Assembly: GCA_963772065.1 (NCBI GenBank)
Contig: CAVYVZ010000008.1
Span: 310,001-374,000, forward strand
Length of the DNA: 64,000 bases
Source: CAVYVZ01 sp963772065
GTDB taxonomy: Bacteria > Acidobacteriota > Vicinamibacteria > Vicinamibacterales > UBA2999
Direction: 5' to 3'
Positions within the stretch are counted from its first letter, which is position 1; every line of letters starts with the position of its first letter. The position numbers were made by a program, and so were the translations under genes. The notes under the pieces were generated by a model. It worked only from the letters and a program-made list of their open reading frames with translations. It was not told where the DNA came from and searched no databases. This document shows positions 8,149 through 16,975 of this stretch, one piece after another.

Positions 8149-9561
8149 TCAGCGATTCGAACTGCGCTTTGGTTCAGGGTGCGGCAGTGTGTCCGGCACC
8201 ACACGCACGCCGCTCGTGACCTTCAACGGGTATGTCCCGCCACTCGCGAATGTCATCTCGACGAAGAATGCGGTCCATCCCTGCTGGGGCGGCGCGACCC
8301 GGGCGATCCAGGTGTTCGGTCCCGAGGGGCTCAAGGACGTGCTCGTGTACGCGCTGCCGATCACATCGTGCCGGAAATTGCGCGCCTTCGGATTCGTGGC
8401 TTGCCAGACGCGCACGTCGCCCGGCGGCTGCTTCGTCACGATCTTGATCGAACCGTCGCGCTCCAACGTCCATCGCACGTCCGGACGCGAACGGCCCTCG
8501 ACCACTGATGCGTAGAACGCGTGAACACTCTCGATCGCGTCGGTCTTCTCGAGCGAGTGGCCCGTGTTGGGCACGTAGCGCAGCTGCTTCTCGCCCCGCA
8601 GGTCGTCGAAGTAGAACCGGGATGAATCGGGCAGGAAGAACTGATCGCCCGACGCATTCACGATGAACTTCGGCAGCGTCAGGCGATCGCGGTACTCGTA
8701 GGGCTCCTCGATCTTCATCAGCGCCCGGAACTGCGGGGTGCCCATCCAGTCCATGATGCCGTGCTCGACGTAATCCTTCACGGCATCCGACCACGCGCCA
8801 TAGGCGCGCCAGTGATGCACGAACGACGGCTCGACGTTCAGCATGTCAATCACCATCGGGACGATGGCGACGACGCGCGCGTCCACGGCGGCGGTCGTCC
8901 ACGTCGTCCAGCCGCGTTTGGATGCGCCCGCGACGACGAATCGCGCGACCTTTGACGCGCCACCCTCGGGCGATGCGGCAAATGCGGTGACTGCGTCCAT
9001 CGCGCGGACGGCGCTCTTGGTCATCGGCAGCCGGGCCGGCCACTTCTCGTCGCCCGTGCGCAGGTACTTGTCCCAGGTGTAGGCGATGTAGTCGTCTTCG
9101 CTGCGCGGCTTGCGCTGCGGATCGCCGACGAACACGATCGGCTGGTTCGGCACCAGACGGAGCTCGGCGACCACCGTGCCGGTATCGCGCGAGAGATCGA
9201 CCATCCACGCGGGCGGCTGCGCAGGCGGCTGACGCTCGAGGCTGCCGCCCGTGATGTAGAGGAAGCCGATGTCGCTCGTGACCCGATCGGGCCGCACCAC
9301 GGTGAGCCAGTGCGTCCAGAGCGGCCGCACCACTTCCTGTTCTGTCAGCCACTTCTGCGACGTCATTTCGAGCAGCGTGGCGGTGACGCCCTGTGCCGGC
9401 AGCTCGCGCACGACCTTCCACGCGAAGCTCGAGTCGGGCGCCGCCACGTAGCGGTCGAGCGCCGTGCCCGACGCCCGCGCCTTTTCGGCCTGCCGAGGCA
9501 CAGCTGCCGCTGCCACAGAGATGCACGCGACGAGTGTGAGCGTGGCGTGGTGCCGGAGCAT
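8149..9561 (-). CDS. Secreted PhoPQ-activated pathogenicity-related (PqaA-type) protein
   Basis: About 470 residues with a Sec signal (LTLVACISVAAAAVP). It is an alpha/beta-hydrolase-fold member of the PhoPQ-related family: Ser elbow VAGASKRGWTTW, then the family-specific MVIDMLN block, IVNASGDQFFLPD with the acid residue, and NTGHSLEKTDA with the histidine. The C-terminal ~110 residues form an all-beta extension. ATG 9561 follows the peptidase gene; the frame is open further upstream but only into that gene. PqaA of Salmonella is linked to antimicrobial-peptide resistance; whether homologues in this kind of bacterium do the same is unknown. Confidence 0.83.
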   Translation of the reverse strand: MLRHHATLTLVACISVAAAAVPRQAEKARASGTALDRYVAAPDSSFAWKVVRELPAQGVTATLLEMTSQKWLTEQEVVRPLWTHWLTVVRPDRVTSDIGFLYITGGSLERQPPAQPPAWMVDLSRDTGTVVAELRLVPNQPIVFVGDPQRKPRSEDDYIAYTWDKYLRTGDEKWPARLPMTKSAVRAMDAVTAFAASPEGGASKVARFVVAGASKRGWTTWTTAAVDARVVAIVPMVIDMLNVEPSFVHHWRAYGAWSDAVKDYVEHGIMDWMGTPQFRALMKIEEPYEYRDRLTLPKFIVNASGDQFFLPDSSRFYFDDLRGEKQLRYVPNTGHSLEKTDAIESVHAFYASVVEGRSRPDVRWTLERDGSIKIVTKQPPGDVRVWQATNPKARNFRHDVIGSAYTSTSLSPSGPNTWIARVAPPQQGWTAFFVEMTFASGGTYPLKVTSGVRVVPDTLPHPEPKRSSNR

Positions 9562-9584
9562 CGGTGTCTTACCGCACGGAGTAC

Positions 9585-11473
9585 CTAGCGCTGTGTGGCC
9601 GGCATTTTGGCCAGTAGCTTCTCCATCTCGTCGATGATCTGATTCATCCTCCGGATCGTGAGATCGAGCGGCTCGTCGGTGGTCATGTCCACGCCCGCGT
9701 CCTTCAGCAAGTCGATCGGGTATTTCGATCCTCCGGCTGACAGGAACGTGAGATAGCGCTTCTTCGCGGCTTCGTCTCCCGCCATCACCTTCTCCGCCAG
9801 CGCCAGGGACGCGGTGAACGACGTGGCGTACTGGAACACGTAGAAGTCGCGATAGAAGTGCGGGATGTAGCTCCATTCGTGCGCGACGTAGTCGTCGATG
9901 ACACAGACGTTTGCATCGTGGCCGTAGTACTTCTTCGTGATGTCCGCGTAGAGCTTCGCGAGCGCATCCCCGGTCAGGGGCTCACCCTTCTGCGCCTTCT
10001 CGTGCATGCGCAGCTCGAACTCGGCGAACTGGGTCTGGCGGAACACCGTGGCCTTGATGTTCTCCAGGTAGTTCCCGAGCAGCGACAGCCGCGTCGCGTC
10101 GTCCTTGATCTGCTTCAGCAAGTGATCGATGAGCAGCGCCTCGTTGAACGTCGACGCCACCTCGGCGACGAAAATCGGATAGCCGGCCATCGGGTAGGGC
10201 TGGACCTTGTTCGAGTAGTAGCTCTGCATCGTGTGCCCCAGCTCGTGCGCGAGCGTGCTCACGTCGTTGTACTGCCCGAGGTAGTTGATCAGCATGTACG
10301 GGTGCACATCGTACGCGCTGCCATTCGAGTAGGCCCCCGATGTCTTTCCCTCGTTGGGGAACAGGTCGATCCAGCGTTCGCTGAACGCGCGCTGCAGGAC
10401 TGAGACGTAGTCGGGGCCGAGCGGCGCGAGCGCCGACAGGATGTGCTTCTGTGCCTCCTCCGGCGTGTAGGTGAGATCCACCGAGGCGACGAGCGGCGCG
10501 TAGAGATCGTAGTAGTGCAGCTGCGCGACGCCCATCATCCGGCGGCGCAGCTTCAGGTACCGGTGAAACGTCGGGAGGCTCTTGTTCACGCCATCGACCA
10601 GCCGCCCATACACCGATACGGGATGTTCGCCGCGTCGAGCGACATCTCGAGCGTCGTCGGGTACTTCCTCGCCTTCGCGTAGAAGAGCGCCTTCTGCACG
10701 CTCGAGTTCATCGTCGTCCCGAAGGTGCGGCTGAAGCCCCCGAGTGCGCCGAAAAACGCCGACATCACCTTCTCGCGATCGCCGCGATTCGGAACCGTGC
10801 GGAGCGCGCCGTAGCCCGCCTGATCGACCTTGACAGTCTTTCCATCGCTCAACGGGACCGATGGGTACGGGAAATCGGCGTTGGAGAGGATTCCGTAGAT
10901 GTTCGACGCCGAGCCCGCCAGCGGCGCGGCGTCGGCGAGAATTTTCTCCTCGTTGTCGCTGAGCGTGTGCGGCGCGCGCCGGAGCACGTCGCGCAGGTAG
11001 AAGGCGTACGTCTTCAGGCGCGGCTCCGTGGCGATGAACTTCTCGATGGTGTCGCTGCCGATCTTCAGGATCTCCGGCTCGACGTACGAAATCTGCGCGC
11101 CGAAGGATGCGGCGAGCTGCTGCATCTCCTGCTGCATGCCCTGGGGCGCCGATTCGCGTGTGTCCTGGTCGGCCAGCATGCTCGCGTACCAGTACAGCCG
11201 CGATATCTCCTTCTCCACGCGGTAAACGTGGTCGAGCGCGTCGGCCAGCGCTTGCGGCGACGATCCGAGCTTGCCCTGGTAGCTCCGGAGCTTCGGCAGC
11301 TCCGCCTCGACCTTCGCTTTGGCCGCGCGCCATGCAGCCACGTCGGGATAGATGTCCGCGAGATTCCACGTGTACTTCTCGGGAATCTTGGCGCGGTCGC
11401 GCTCCTGCGCGACGGCCACGAGCGTCAGCGCCGACAGCGCTACGACGGTCAGGGACAATCGAATGCTGCGCAT
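9585..11473 (-). CDS. pepF: Exported oligoendopeptidase F-like M3B metallopeptidase (one frame break)
   Basis: About 629 residues after repair. A signal peptide (LTVVALSALTLVAVAQ) precedes EKYTWNLADIYPDVAAW, the typical PepF start. The zinc site is TLAHELGHTMQSYYS (about residues 405-420) with a downstream EVASTFNEALL glutamate. The YGHDANVCVIDDYVAHEWSYIPHFY segment (split for length) is the substrate cleft. One missing base near 10620 moves the frame between SLDAANIP and SVYGRLVDGVNKS. Most PepF enzymes are cytoplasmic; the signal peptide implies periplasmic peptide turnover. It lies just upstream of the PqaA-type gene on the same strand, 23 bp apart. Confidence 0.86.
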
Positions 11474-11486
11474 ATGGACAGTGTAG

Positions 11487-11507
11487 GGCGGGCCTTCACG
11501 GCCCGCC
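11487..11507 (-). terminator. GC-rich stem-loop downstream of the STAS gene
   Basis: GGCGGGCC-TTCAC-GGCCCGCC is a perfect 8-bp stem with a 5-nt loop. It sits between the STAS stop and the PepF start on the same strand. No U-tract follows, so it may be an mRNA-processing or stabilising hairpin rather than an intrinsic terminator. Confidence 0.4.
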
Positions 11508-11510
11508 AGC

Positions 11511-11861
11511 TCAGACCGCCTGGAGCTGCGCGATGGCGGCCGGCTCGTCAGGGGCCGCGCTCAGCACGCGCATCAGCTTCGTCACCGTCAGCGCCTCGAG
11601 GACCCGTTCGTTGACGGAGGCGAGCAGGAGCCGCCCGCCCGTGCGGCTGACGGTCACGTGCGCGCTCGCGATCTCGCCCAGCCCCGAGCTATCGACGTAG
11701 GGCACGCCTGCGAGGTTGAGGACGAACCGCACGCGGCCGGCCTCCACGAGCGCGTTGACCGCGTTCTTGAGCGCGCCGTTGCTGTCGCTGAGCGTGAGCC
11801 GGCCCGCCGCTCGCACGACCGTGACGCCGTTGACTTCCGTATCCGACACCGACAGAGACAT
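11511..11861 (-). CDS. STAS-domain anti-sigma-factor antagonist
   Basis: A single STAS domain of about 116 residues. The core is VRFVLNLAGVPYVDSSGLGE, with the phosphorylatable serine in DSSGLG (about residue 57), followed by SRTGGRLLLASVNERV. Such proteins bind HPK/RsbW-type anti-sigma factors when dephosphorylated. No anti-sigma kinase or phosphatase is adjacent, so its partner is elsewhere. The ATG start gives MSLSVSD; a GTG nine bases upstream is possible. Confidence 0.88.
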   Translation of the reverse strand: MSLSVSDTEVNGVTVVRAAGRLTLSDSNGALKNAVNALVEAGRVRFVLNLAGVPYVDSSGLGEIASAHVTVSRTGGRLLLASVNERVLEALTVTKLMRVLSAAPDEPAAIAQLQAV

Positions 11862-11907
11862 CGCTGCCACAGACTAGCATGGGTCGATTGCGCGGACGAG
11901 TTCTCGT

Positions 11908-12948
11908 ATGATGCGAGCGATGGGAAGGGCGAAGGTTCCGCCTGATTGGGCGGATCTGCCGGACGAACAGCTCCTGGATCTCCGATTCGCCGACCTTCCC
12001 ATCCAGATCGCGGGCACGACGCTCGGCGACCGCACGGCGCAGCTCCGCGACGAGCTCGCGTCGCAGAACCTCCATTTTCCCCTGCACTTCTACCTCTCCG
12101 ACGAGTTCTACACGCCTGACGGCAGCTCGTCGATCGCCATCCCGTTTTATCTGGCTCACCCGCGGCTCGCGCGCCTCGAGGAGTCGCAGATGCTGGAGGT
12201 GGAGGGGGGAGAGCACGAGTGGTGCATGCGGATCCTGAGGCACGAGGCGGGGCATGCGATCGACAACGCCTACAAGCTCCGGCTTCGGCGGCAGCGGCGC
12301 GCGGTGTTCGGCTCGCCCACCAAGCCATACCCGGAGTTCTACACGCCGCGGCCGTACAGCCGCAGCTTCGTCCTCCATCTGGATGCGTGGTACGCGCAGA
12401 GCCACCCCGACGAGGACTTCGCCGAGACGTTTGCCGTGTGGCTCACGCCGAGCAGCGAGTGGCGGCAGCGCTACAAAGGATGGCCGGCGCTGAAGAAGCT
12501 CGAGTTCATGGACGGTTTGATGCGCATGCTGACGAAGGAGCGGCCGCGTGTCGAGAACCTGGACGAAGTCGATCCGCTCCATGGCATGAAGAAAACGCTT
12601 CGGCAGCACTACCGCCGCAAGCGCCGCTACTACGGGATCGACTATCCCAACTTCTACGACCGCGACCTGCGGCGCCTCTTCACCGATACGCCACAGCCCG
12701 ACGGCCGCATGACGGCGGCGCAGTTCATCGCCCGCGTTCGGCGGCCCGTCCGGAAGCTCGTATCGGGCTGGACCGGCATTTATCAATACACGATCGATCA
12801 GGTCCTCGAGGACATGATCGCGCGCTGCCAGGAGCTCGAGCTGCGACTCGCCGTGCCCGAGGACCAGGCGCGCCAGGAATTCGCCGTGCTGCTCACGGTG
12901 CAGACGATGAACTACCTGCACAGCGGCGGGCATCGGGTCTTCCTGTGA
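11908..12948 (+). CDS. Putative zinc metallopeptidase, first gene of a coupled trio with an ATP-grasp ligase
   Basis: About 346 residues with no signal peptide. The zinc motif is RILRHEAGHAIDNAY (HExxH form, about residues 112-116), and a second conserved acidic block HPDEDFAETFAVWLTP follows about 60 residues later. That block resembles the distal metal ligand of gluzincin-like peptidases. The rest is rich in Arg and Tyr and lacks other domains. I recognise it as a putative zinc-binding metallopeptidase, a family usually left unnamed. The stop codon overlaps the GTG of the ATP-grasp gene (GTGA), and similar pairs occur in other phyla as far as I recall. Function is unknown; processing or hydrolysis of a product made by the ligase is an attractive inference. 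Confidence 0.75.
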   Translation: MMRAMGRAKVPPDWADLPDEQLLDLRFADLPIQIAGTTLGDRTAQLRDELASQNLHFPLHFYLSDEFYTPDGSSSIAIPFYLAHPRLARLEESQMLEVEGGEHEWCMRILRHEAGHAIDNAYKLRLRRQRRAVFGSPTKPYPEFYTPRPYSRSFVLHLDAWYAQSHPDEDFAETFAVWLTPSSEWRQRYKGWPALKKLEFMDGLMRMLTKERPRVENLDEVDPLHGMKKTLRQHYRRKRRYYGIDYPNFYDRDLRRLFTDTPQPDGRMTAAQFIARVRRPVRKLVSGWTGIYQYTIDQVLEDMIARCQELELRLAVPEDQARQEFAVLLTVQTMNYLHSGGHRVFL

Positions 12949-13964
12949 AGAAGATGCGCATCCTCGCGCTCGTGCACGATCATCTCGTGCCGCCCGAGGA
13001 CACCACCGGCATCGATGTGCGCGAGGCCGAGTGGAAGATGGAGTACGACGTCATCGAAACGCTGCGCGAGCGCGGGCACGAGGCGGCCGTGCTCGGCATC
13101 GATGACGACCTTACGGCCATTCGCCACCGCATCGGCAGCTTCAAGCCCCAGATCGTCTTCAACCTGCTGGAAGCCTTTGCCGGCGTGACCAGCTTCGACC
13201 AGAACGTCGTGAGCTATCTCGAGCTCCTGCGAATGCCGTACACGGGCTGCAACCCTCGCGGCCTGATCCTGGCGCGCGACAAGGCGCTCTCGAAGAAGCT
13301 GCTCGCCTACCACCGCATTCCAGTGCCGGAGTTCACGGTGGTGCGCCCCGGGCAGAAGCCGAAGCTCTCGCGGAAACTGCAGTTTCCGCTCATCGTGAAG
13401 TCGCTCTTCTTCGAGGCGTCGGTGGGCATCTCGCAGGCTTCCGTCGTGGAAAACGATGATCAGCTCGCGAAGCGTGTGCAGTTCATCCACGAGAGTCTCG
13501 GCACGGCTGCCATCGTGGAGCAGTTCATCGACGGCCGCGAGCTGTACGTGGGGTTGCTCGGCAACGATCGCCTGCGGGTGTTTCCGGTCTGGGAGATGTC
13601 GTTCGCGAAAATGCCGGAGAACCGCTGGCGCATCGCAACCGAGCGGGTGAAGTGGAGCACCAAATACCAGGAGCGCCACGGCATCATGACCGACATCGCA
13701 GAACTGCCGCAGGAGATCTACGGACAGGTGCAGCACCTGGCGAAGCGCGTGTACCGCGCGCTCGATCTGAACGGCTACGCGCGCATCGACCTGCGGCTCG
13801 GCAGCGACGGCCGCCCCTTCGTCCTCGAAGCCAACCCGAACCCGAACCTGGCCTACGGCGAAGACTTCGCCGAGTCCGCCGAAAAAGCAGGTGTCCCCTA
13901 CGAACGCCTGCTCGAGCGCATCGTCACCCTCGGCCTGCAATGGGAACCCGAAAGAACCGGATGA
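12945..13964 (+). CDS. ATP-grasp ligase of the D-alanine--D-alanine-ligase type
   Basis: About 339 residues. The N-terminus MRILALVHDHLVPPED is a Rossmann-like pre-ATP-grasp domain. Central landmarks are YTGCNPRGLILARDKALSK and FPLIVKSLFFEASVGIS (nucleotide-binding Lys), IVEQFIDGRELYVGLLG, and the Mg-binding end YARIDLRLGSDG and LEANPNPNLAYGEDF. These match Ddl/YgfZ-like carboxylate-amine ligases, but it is not a canonical Ddl neighbourhood (no mur or fts genes). It starts at GTG overlapping the metallopeptidase stop and ends overlapping the next ATG (ATGA), so the three genes are translationally coupled. Product unknown; peptide or amino-acid amide formation is the expected chemistry. Confidence 0.83.
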   Translation: MKKMRILALVHDHLVPPEDTTGIDVREAEWKMEYDVIETLRERGHEAAVLGIDDDLTAIRHRIGSFKPQIVFNLLEAFAGVTSFDQNVVSYLELLRMPYTGCNPRGLILARDKALSKKLLAYHRIPVPEFTVVRPGQKPKLSRKLQFPLIVKSLFFEASVGISQASVVENDDQLAKRVQFIHESLGTAAIVEQFIDGRELYVGLLGNDRLRVFPVWEMSFAKMPENRWRIATERVKWSTKYQERHGIMTDIAELPQEIYGQVQHLAKRVYRALDLNGYARIDLRLGSDGRPFVLEANPNPNLAYGEDFAESAEKAGVPYERLLERIVTLGLQWEPERTG

Positions 13965-15644
13965 TTTCCCGACGCCTGCTGCTGCTCGCGGCGTTGTTGG
14001 CTCTCCTGTGGGCGCTGGCGATTTGGATCACCGGCGGCATCGCAATCGAAACTGGGTGGAAGCTGATCTCCTCGCGGAACCCGGTGCGGCCTCTGATCGC
14101 CGGCGTTGCCCTTTTCGCATGGTACGTCGCGATGTGGCGTCGCCATTGGCGCGAGGATCTCGGACCGTTCGCGTGCCCGGCCATTTGGCCGCCGGTCATC
14201 GCCGGCATCGCAACGGCCACCGCCCTCGTCGTCGGCGTCGGATGGGGCACCAGGATTGCCGCCGGACCGGATCCGTCCGGCTATGTCAGCCAGGCGGCGA
14301 TGTTCGCGCGCGGCGAGCTCACGATCGAGGCACCGCTGTGGGCACAAGGCGGCCTGTGGGACGATGCGGCGTACAGCGCGTCGCCGGTGGGCTGGCACCC
14401 GACGTACCAGACGCACATTCTGGCGCCCACGTATTCGCCGGGCCTGCCGCTGATCATGGCCGCGGTGCAGAAGGTCGCCGGCTTCGATGCCATCTTCTAC
14501 GTCGTACCGCTCCTGGGTGCCGTGCTGGTACCTGTCGACGTATTTACTGGGCTCGGCCCTCGCGGGACCGTGGGTCGGAGCCATCGCCGCCGCATCGGTC
14601 GTCGGCAGCCCCACGTTCCTTGCGCTTCAAGAGCAGGTCATGAGCGACGTTCCGGTCGCCGCGTTCATCACGCTGGCGATCGCAGGAGCGCTGCAGCGCG
14701 CTCACCCCTTGTTGACCGGGGCGGCTGCCGGCATGGCGGTGCTGACCCGCCCCAATCTCGTGCCGCTCGTCGTCGTGCCGCTCGTGCTCACGGCCGCGGG
14801 CGAGCGGCCGCTGCGCAGGCTGGCGGCGTTTGCCGCTCCGCTGGGCGTCGCCTGCGCCATCGTGGCGGCCCTCAACTGGCGCTATCACGGCTCGCCGCTC
14901 ATCTCCGGCTACGGACCGCTGAGCGCGATGTATTCGCTCGCCCATGTCCCCGCCAATCTCGTCCAGTACGGCTTCTGGTTCGTGACGCTGCACACCCCGC
15001 TTCCGCTCGTCGGGCTGAGCGCGGCCGTCCTGGTGCAGGAGGATCGGTGGCGCATCGCGCTCGTGACGCTCGGCGTGCCGCTGGCCGTGCTCGCGCTCTA
15101 TCTGCCGTTCCTCGTCTTCGATCGAGTTGACTGGGGCTACACGCGATTCCTGCTTCCGGCCTATCCGGCGCTCTTCGCTGGCTTCGGCATCGCCATCACC
15201 GCGGCGATCGCGCGAACGCCCCGCAGAGTCCTTGGCATCGCGGCGGCCGCGGCCGCGGTCGGCGTCGTCGTCGCGTACGGGTGGATCGTCTCCGTGCGCA
15301 GCGGTGTCTTCCTGCAGCGGGCCGGCGACGCGCGCTACGCGCGAGCCGTCGAGTACGTGCGCGGGCTGCCGGAGCGATCCATCGTGATCTCGAATGCGCA
15401 CTCCGGCACCCTGCGGTTCTACACGGGGCGCGGCGTGCTGCGGTTCGAGGCGATACGGCCGGAGCAGCTCGACACCGCCGCGACCAACCTCCGGCGTCAG
15501 GGATACACGTTGTTCCTGTTGGGCGACGAGTTCGAGATCGACCAGTTCCGAACGCGCTTCGCCAGGACACGAACCGTCGCCGCGCTGCCGCGGGAGCCGC
15601 GGGTCAACCTGGCAGGAGTGGCCGTCTACAACCTCGACCCGTGA
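13961..15644 (+). CDS. Polytopic membrane protein of the ArnT/PMT glycosyltransferase-like group (one frame break)
   Basis: About 560 residues after repair, with roughly 10-12 hydrophobic segments. An acidic extracytoplasmic loop near the N-terminus (IAAGPDPSGYVSQAAMF) and the repeat of MSDVPVAAFITLAIAG with LTRPNLVPLVVVP are typical of GT39/GT83-like membrane glycosyltransferases. The C-terminal ~120 residues form a soluble domain. The frame changes at a GTAC tetramer (14528-14531) that carries a surplus G: the sequence moves from YVVPLLGAVL to STYLLGSALAGPW. Coupling by ATGA to the ATP-grasp gene suggests that a peptide or amino-acid ligation product and a lipid-linked sugar meet in one pathway; this is inference. 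Confidence 0.72.
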
Positions 15645-15666
15645 GCAGAGTGCCGCGACTCGAGTG

Positions 15667-16916
15667 TCAGCTCCCCCAGAGACGAAGGAAGAAGGGGATC
15701 ACGATAAGCGCATTGACGAAGTCGATGAAGAACGCGCCAACGAGCGGCACGACGAGAAAGGCCTTCGGGGCGGGTCCATATCGCTCCACCAGCGCGCTCA
15801 TGTTCGCCATTGCGTTCGCCGTGGTGCCCAGCATGAAGCCGCAGAAGCCGCCGGAGATCACCGCCGCATCGTAGTCGCGGCCCATGAGTCGCGGGATGAC
15901 CGCGACGGCGAATGCCCGGCGATCATCACCACCTGGACGGCGAGGATGATCAGGAGCGGAACCACGAGCCCGGCAATCTCCCACAGTCGCAGCGTCATGA
16001 GCGCCATCGCCAGGAAGAGCGACAGCGCGACGGTGCCGATGTCATCGATCACGCGCTGCGACAGGCCGAACAGGTGGAGCCAGTCGTCGGCGTTGCGAAT
16101 GACCGCAGCCACGATCATCGCGCCGATGTACACGGGGAGGTTCAATTCCCATTGCGCCAGAACCGGCGTCATCCAGGCACTCAGCCACAAGCCGAGCGCC
16201 ACGGACAGCAGCACGATGACGAGATGCTTGGCGAGCACATACGACTCGACGTCCTCGCCCGGCGGGATCTCAATGACCGGCTCAACAAACTGCCTCTCCG
16301 CCAGGTTTTCGAGCGTGCTTCCAGGAGCGGGAGGACCGGCCTGGCGGCCGATCTTCTTCCGCTCGATCAGCAACGTTCCGATCGGACCACCGATGACGCC
16401 GCCCGCGACGATTCCGACCATCGCGGCGGCCACGGCCAGCGTTGCCGCACCGCTCACGCCCGCTTCCTGGAAGAACGGCGCGAACGCCAGACCGGTCGCG
16501 GGCCCGCCGGTGAGGGTGACCGAACCGGCGATGACGCCCATCAGCGGATGCTGGCCGAGCGCCAATGCGATCGCTCCGCCGACGACGTTTTGAAGAAACG
16601 CCACGACCGTCGCGATCACGAGGAAGAAGACGACCAGCATGCCTCCGCGCCACAGCAGGGCAACGCTCGCCCCGAATCCGATCGACGCGAAGAAGGCATT
16701 CTGCAGCGGAATCTGAAGCGTGCTGTCGAACTTGAACGGCTGAATGCCGTAGCCATGGAGCACGGCAAGAAGCGCGGCCACCAGCAGGCCGCCGCATACC
16801 GGCGCGGGGATGTTGACGCGCGCGAGAAAGGGGATCAAACCCCGCACGCCGTAGCCCAAGAAAAGAACGATGCCTGCAAACGCGACGGTTTGAACGAGGT
16901 CGAGCGTGAGAATCAA
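15667..16916 (-). CDS. gltS: Sodium/glutamate symporter GltS (one frame break)
   Basis: About 416 residues, mostly membrane helices. It has the GltS hallmarks VNIPAPVCGGLLVA, the pore-loop GSVTLTGGPATGLAFA in the first half, and RLMGRDYDAAVISGGFCGFMLGTT in the second half with TANAMANMSAL. The two inverted halves each contribute a glycine-rich re-entrant loop, as the family requires. A frame break near 15917 separates the last ~90 residues; both parts are otherwise intact. It lies divergent from the PQQ-dehydrogenase gene, about 60 bp apart. Confidence 0.87.
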
Positions 16917-16943
16917 TCGGGCGAGGCCTCCGGCACCGGGGAG

Positions 16944-16949
16944 TATAAT
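16944..16949 (+). promoter_or_regulatory. Sigma-70-type -10 box of the PQQ-dehydrogenase operon
   Basis: A perfect TATAAT lies 27 bp upstream of the dehydrogenase ATG in an otherwise GC-rich stretch. Expected transcription start is near 16956, leaving a short leader with a CAGGAG ribosome-binding site. No convincing -35 is visible at the right spacing. Confidence 0.5.
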
Positions 16950-16975
16950 CCGCAGGCCCTTCTCAGGAGCTGCCC

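Noticed and set aside
15394..16593. Plus-strand open frame of 399 codons over GltS
   Set aside because: Antisense to a clear GltS; no domain or ribosome site supports it.
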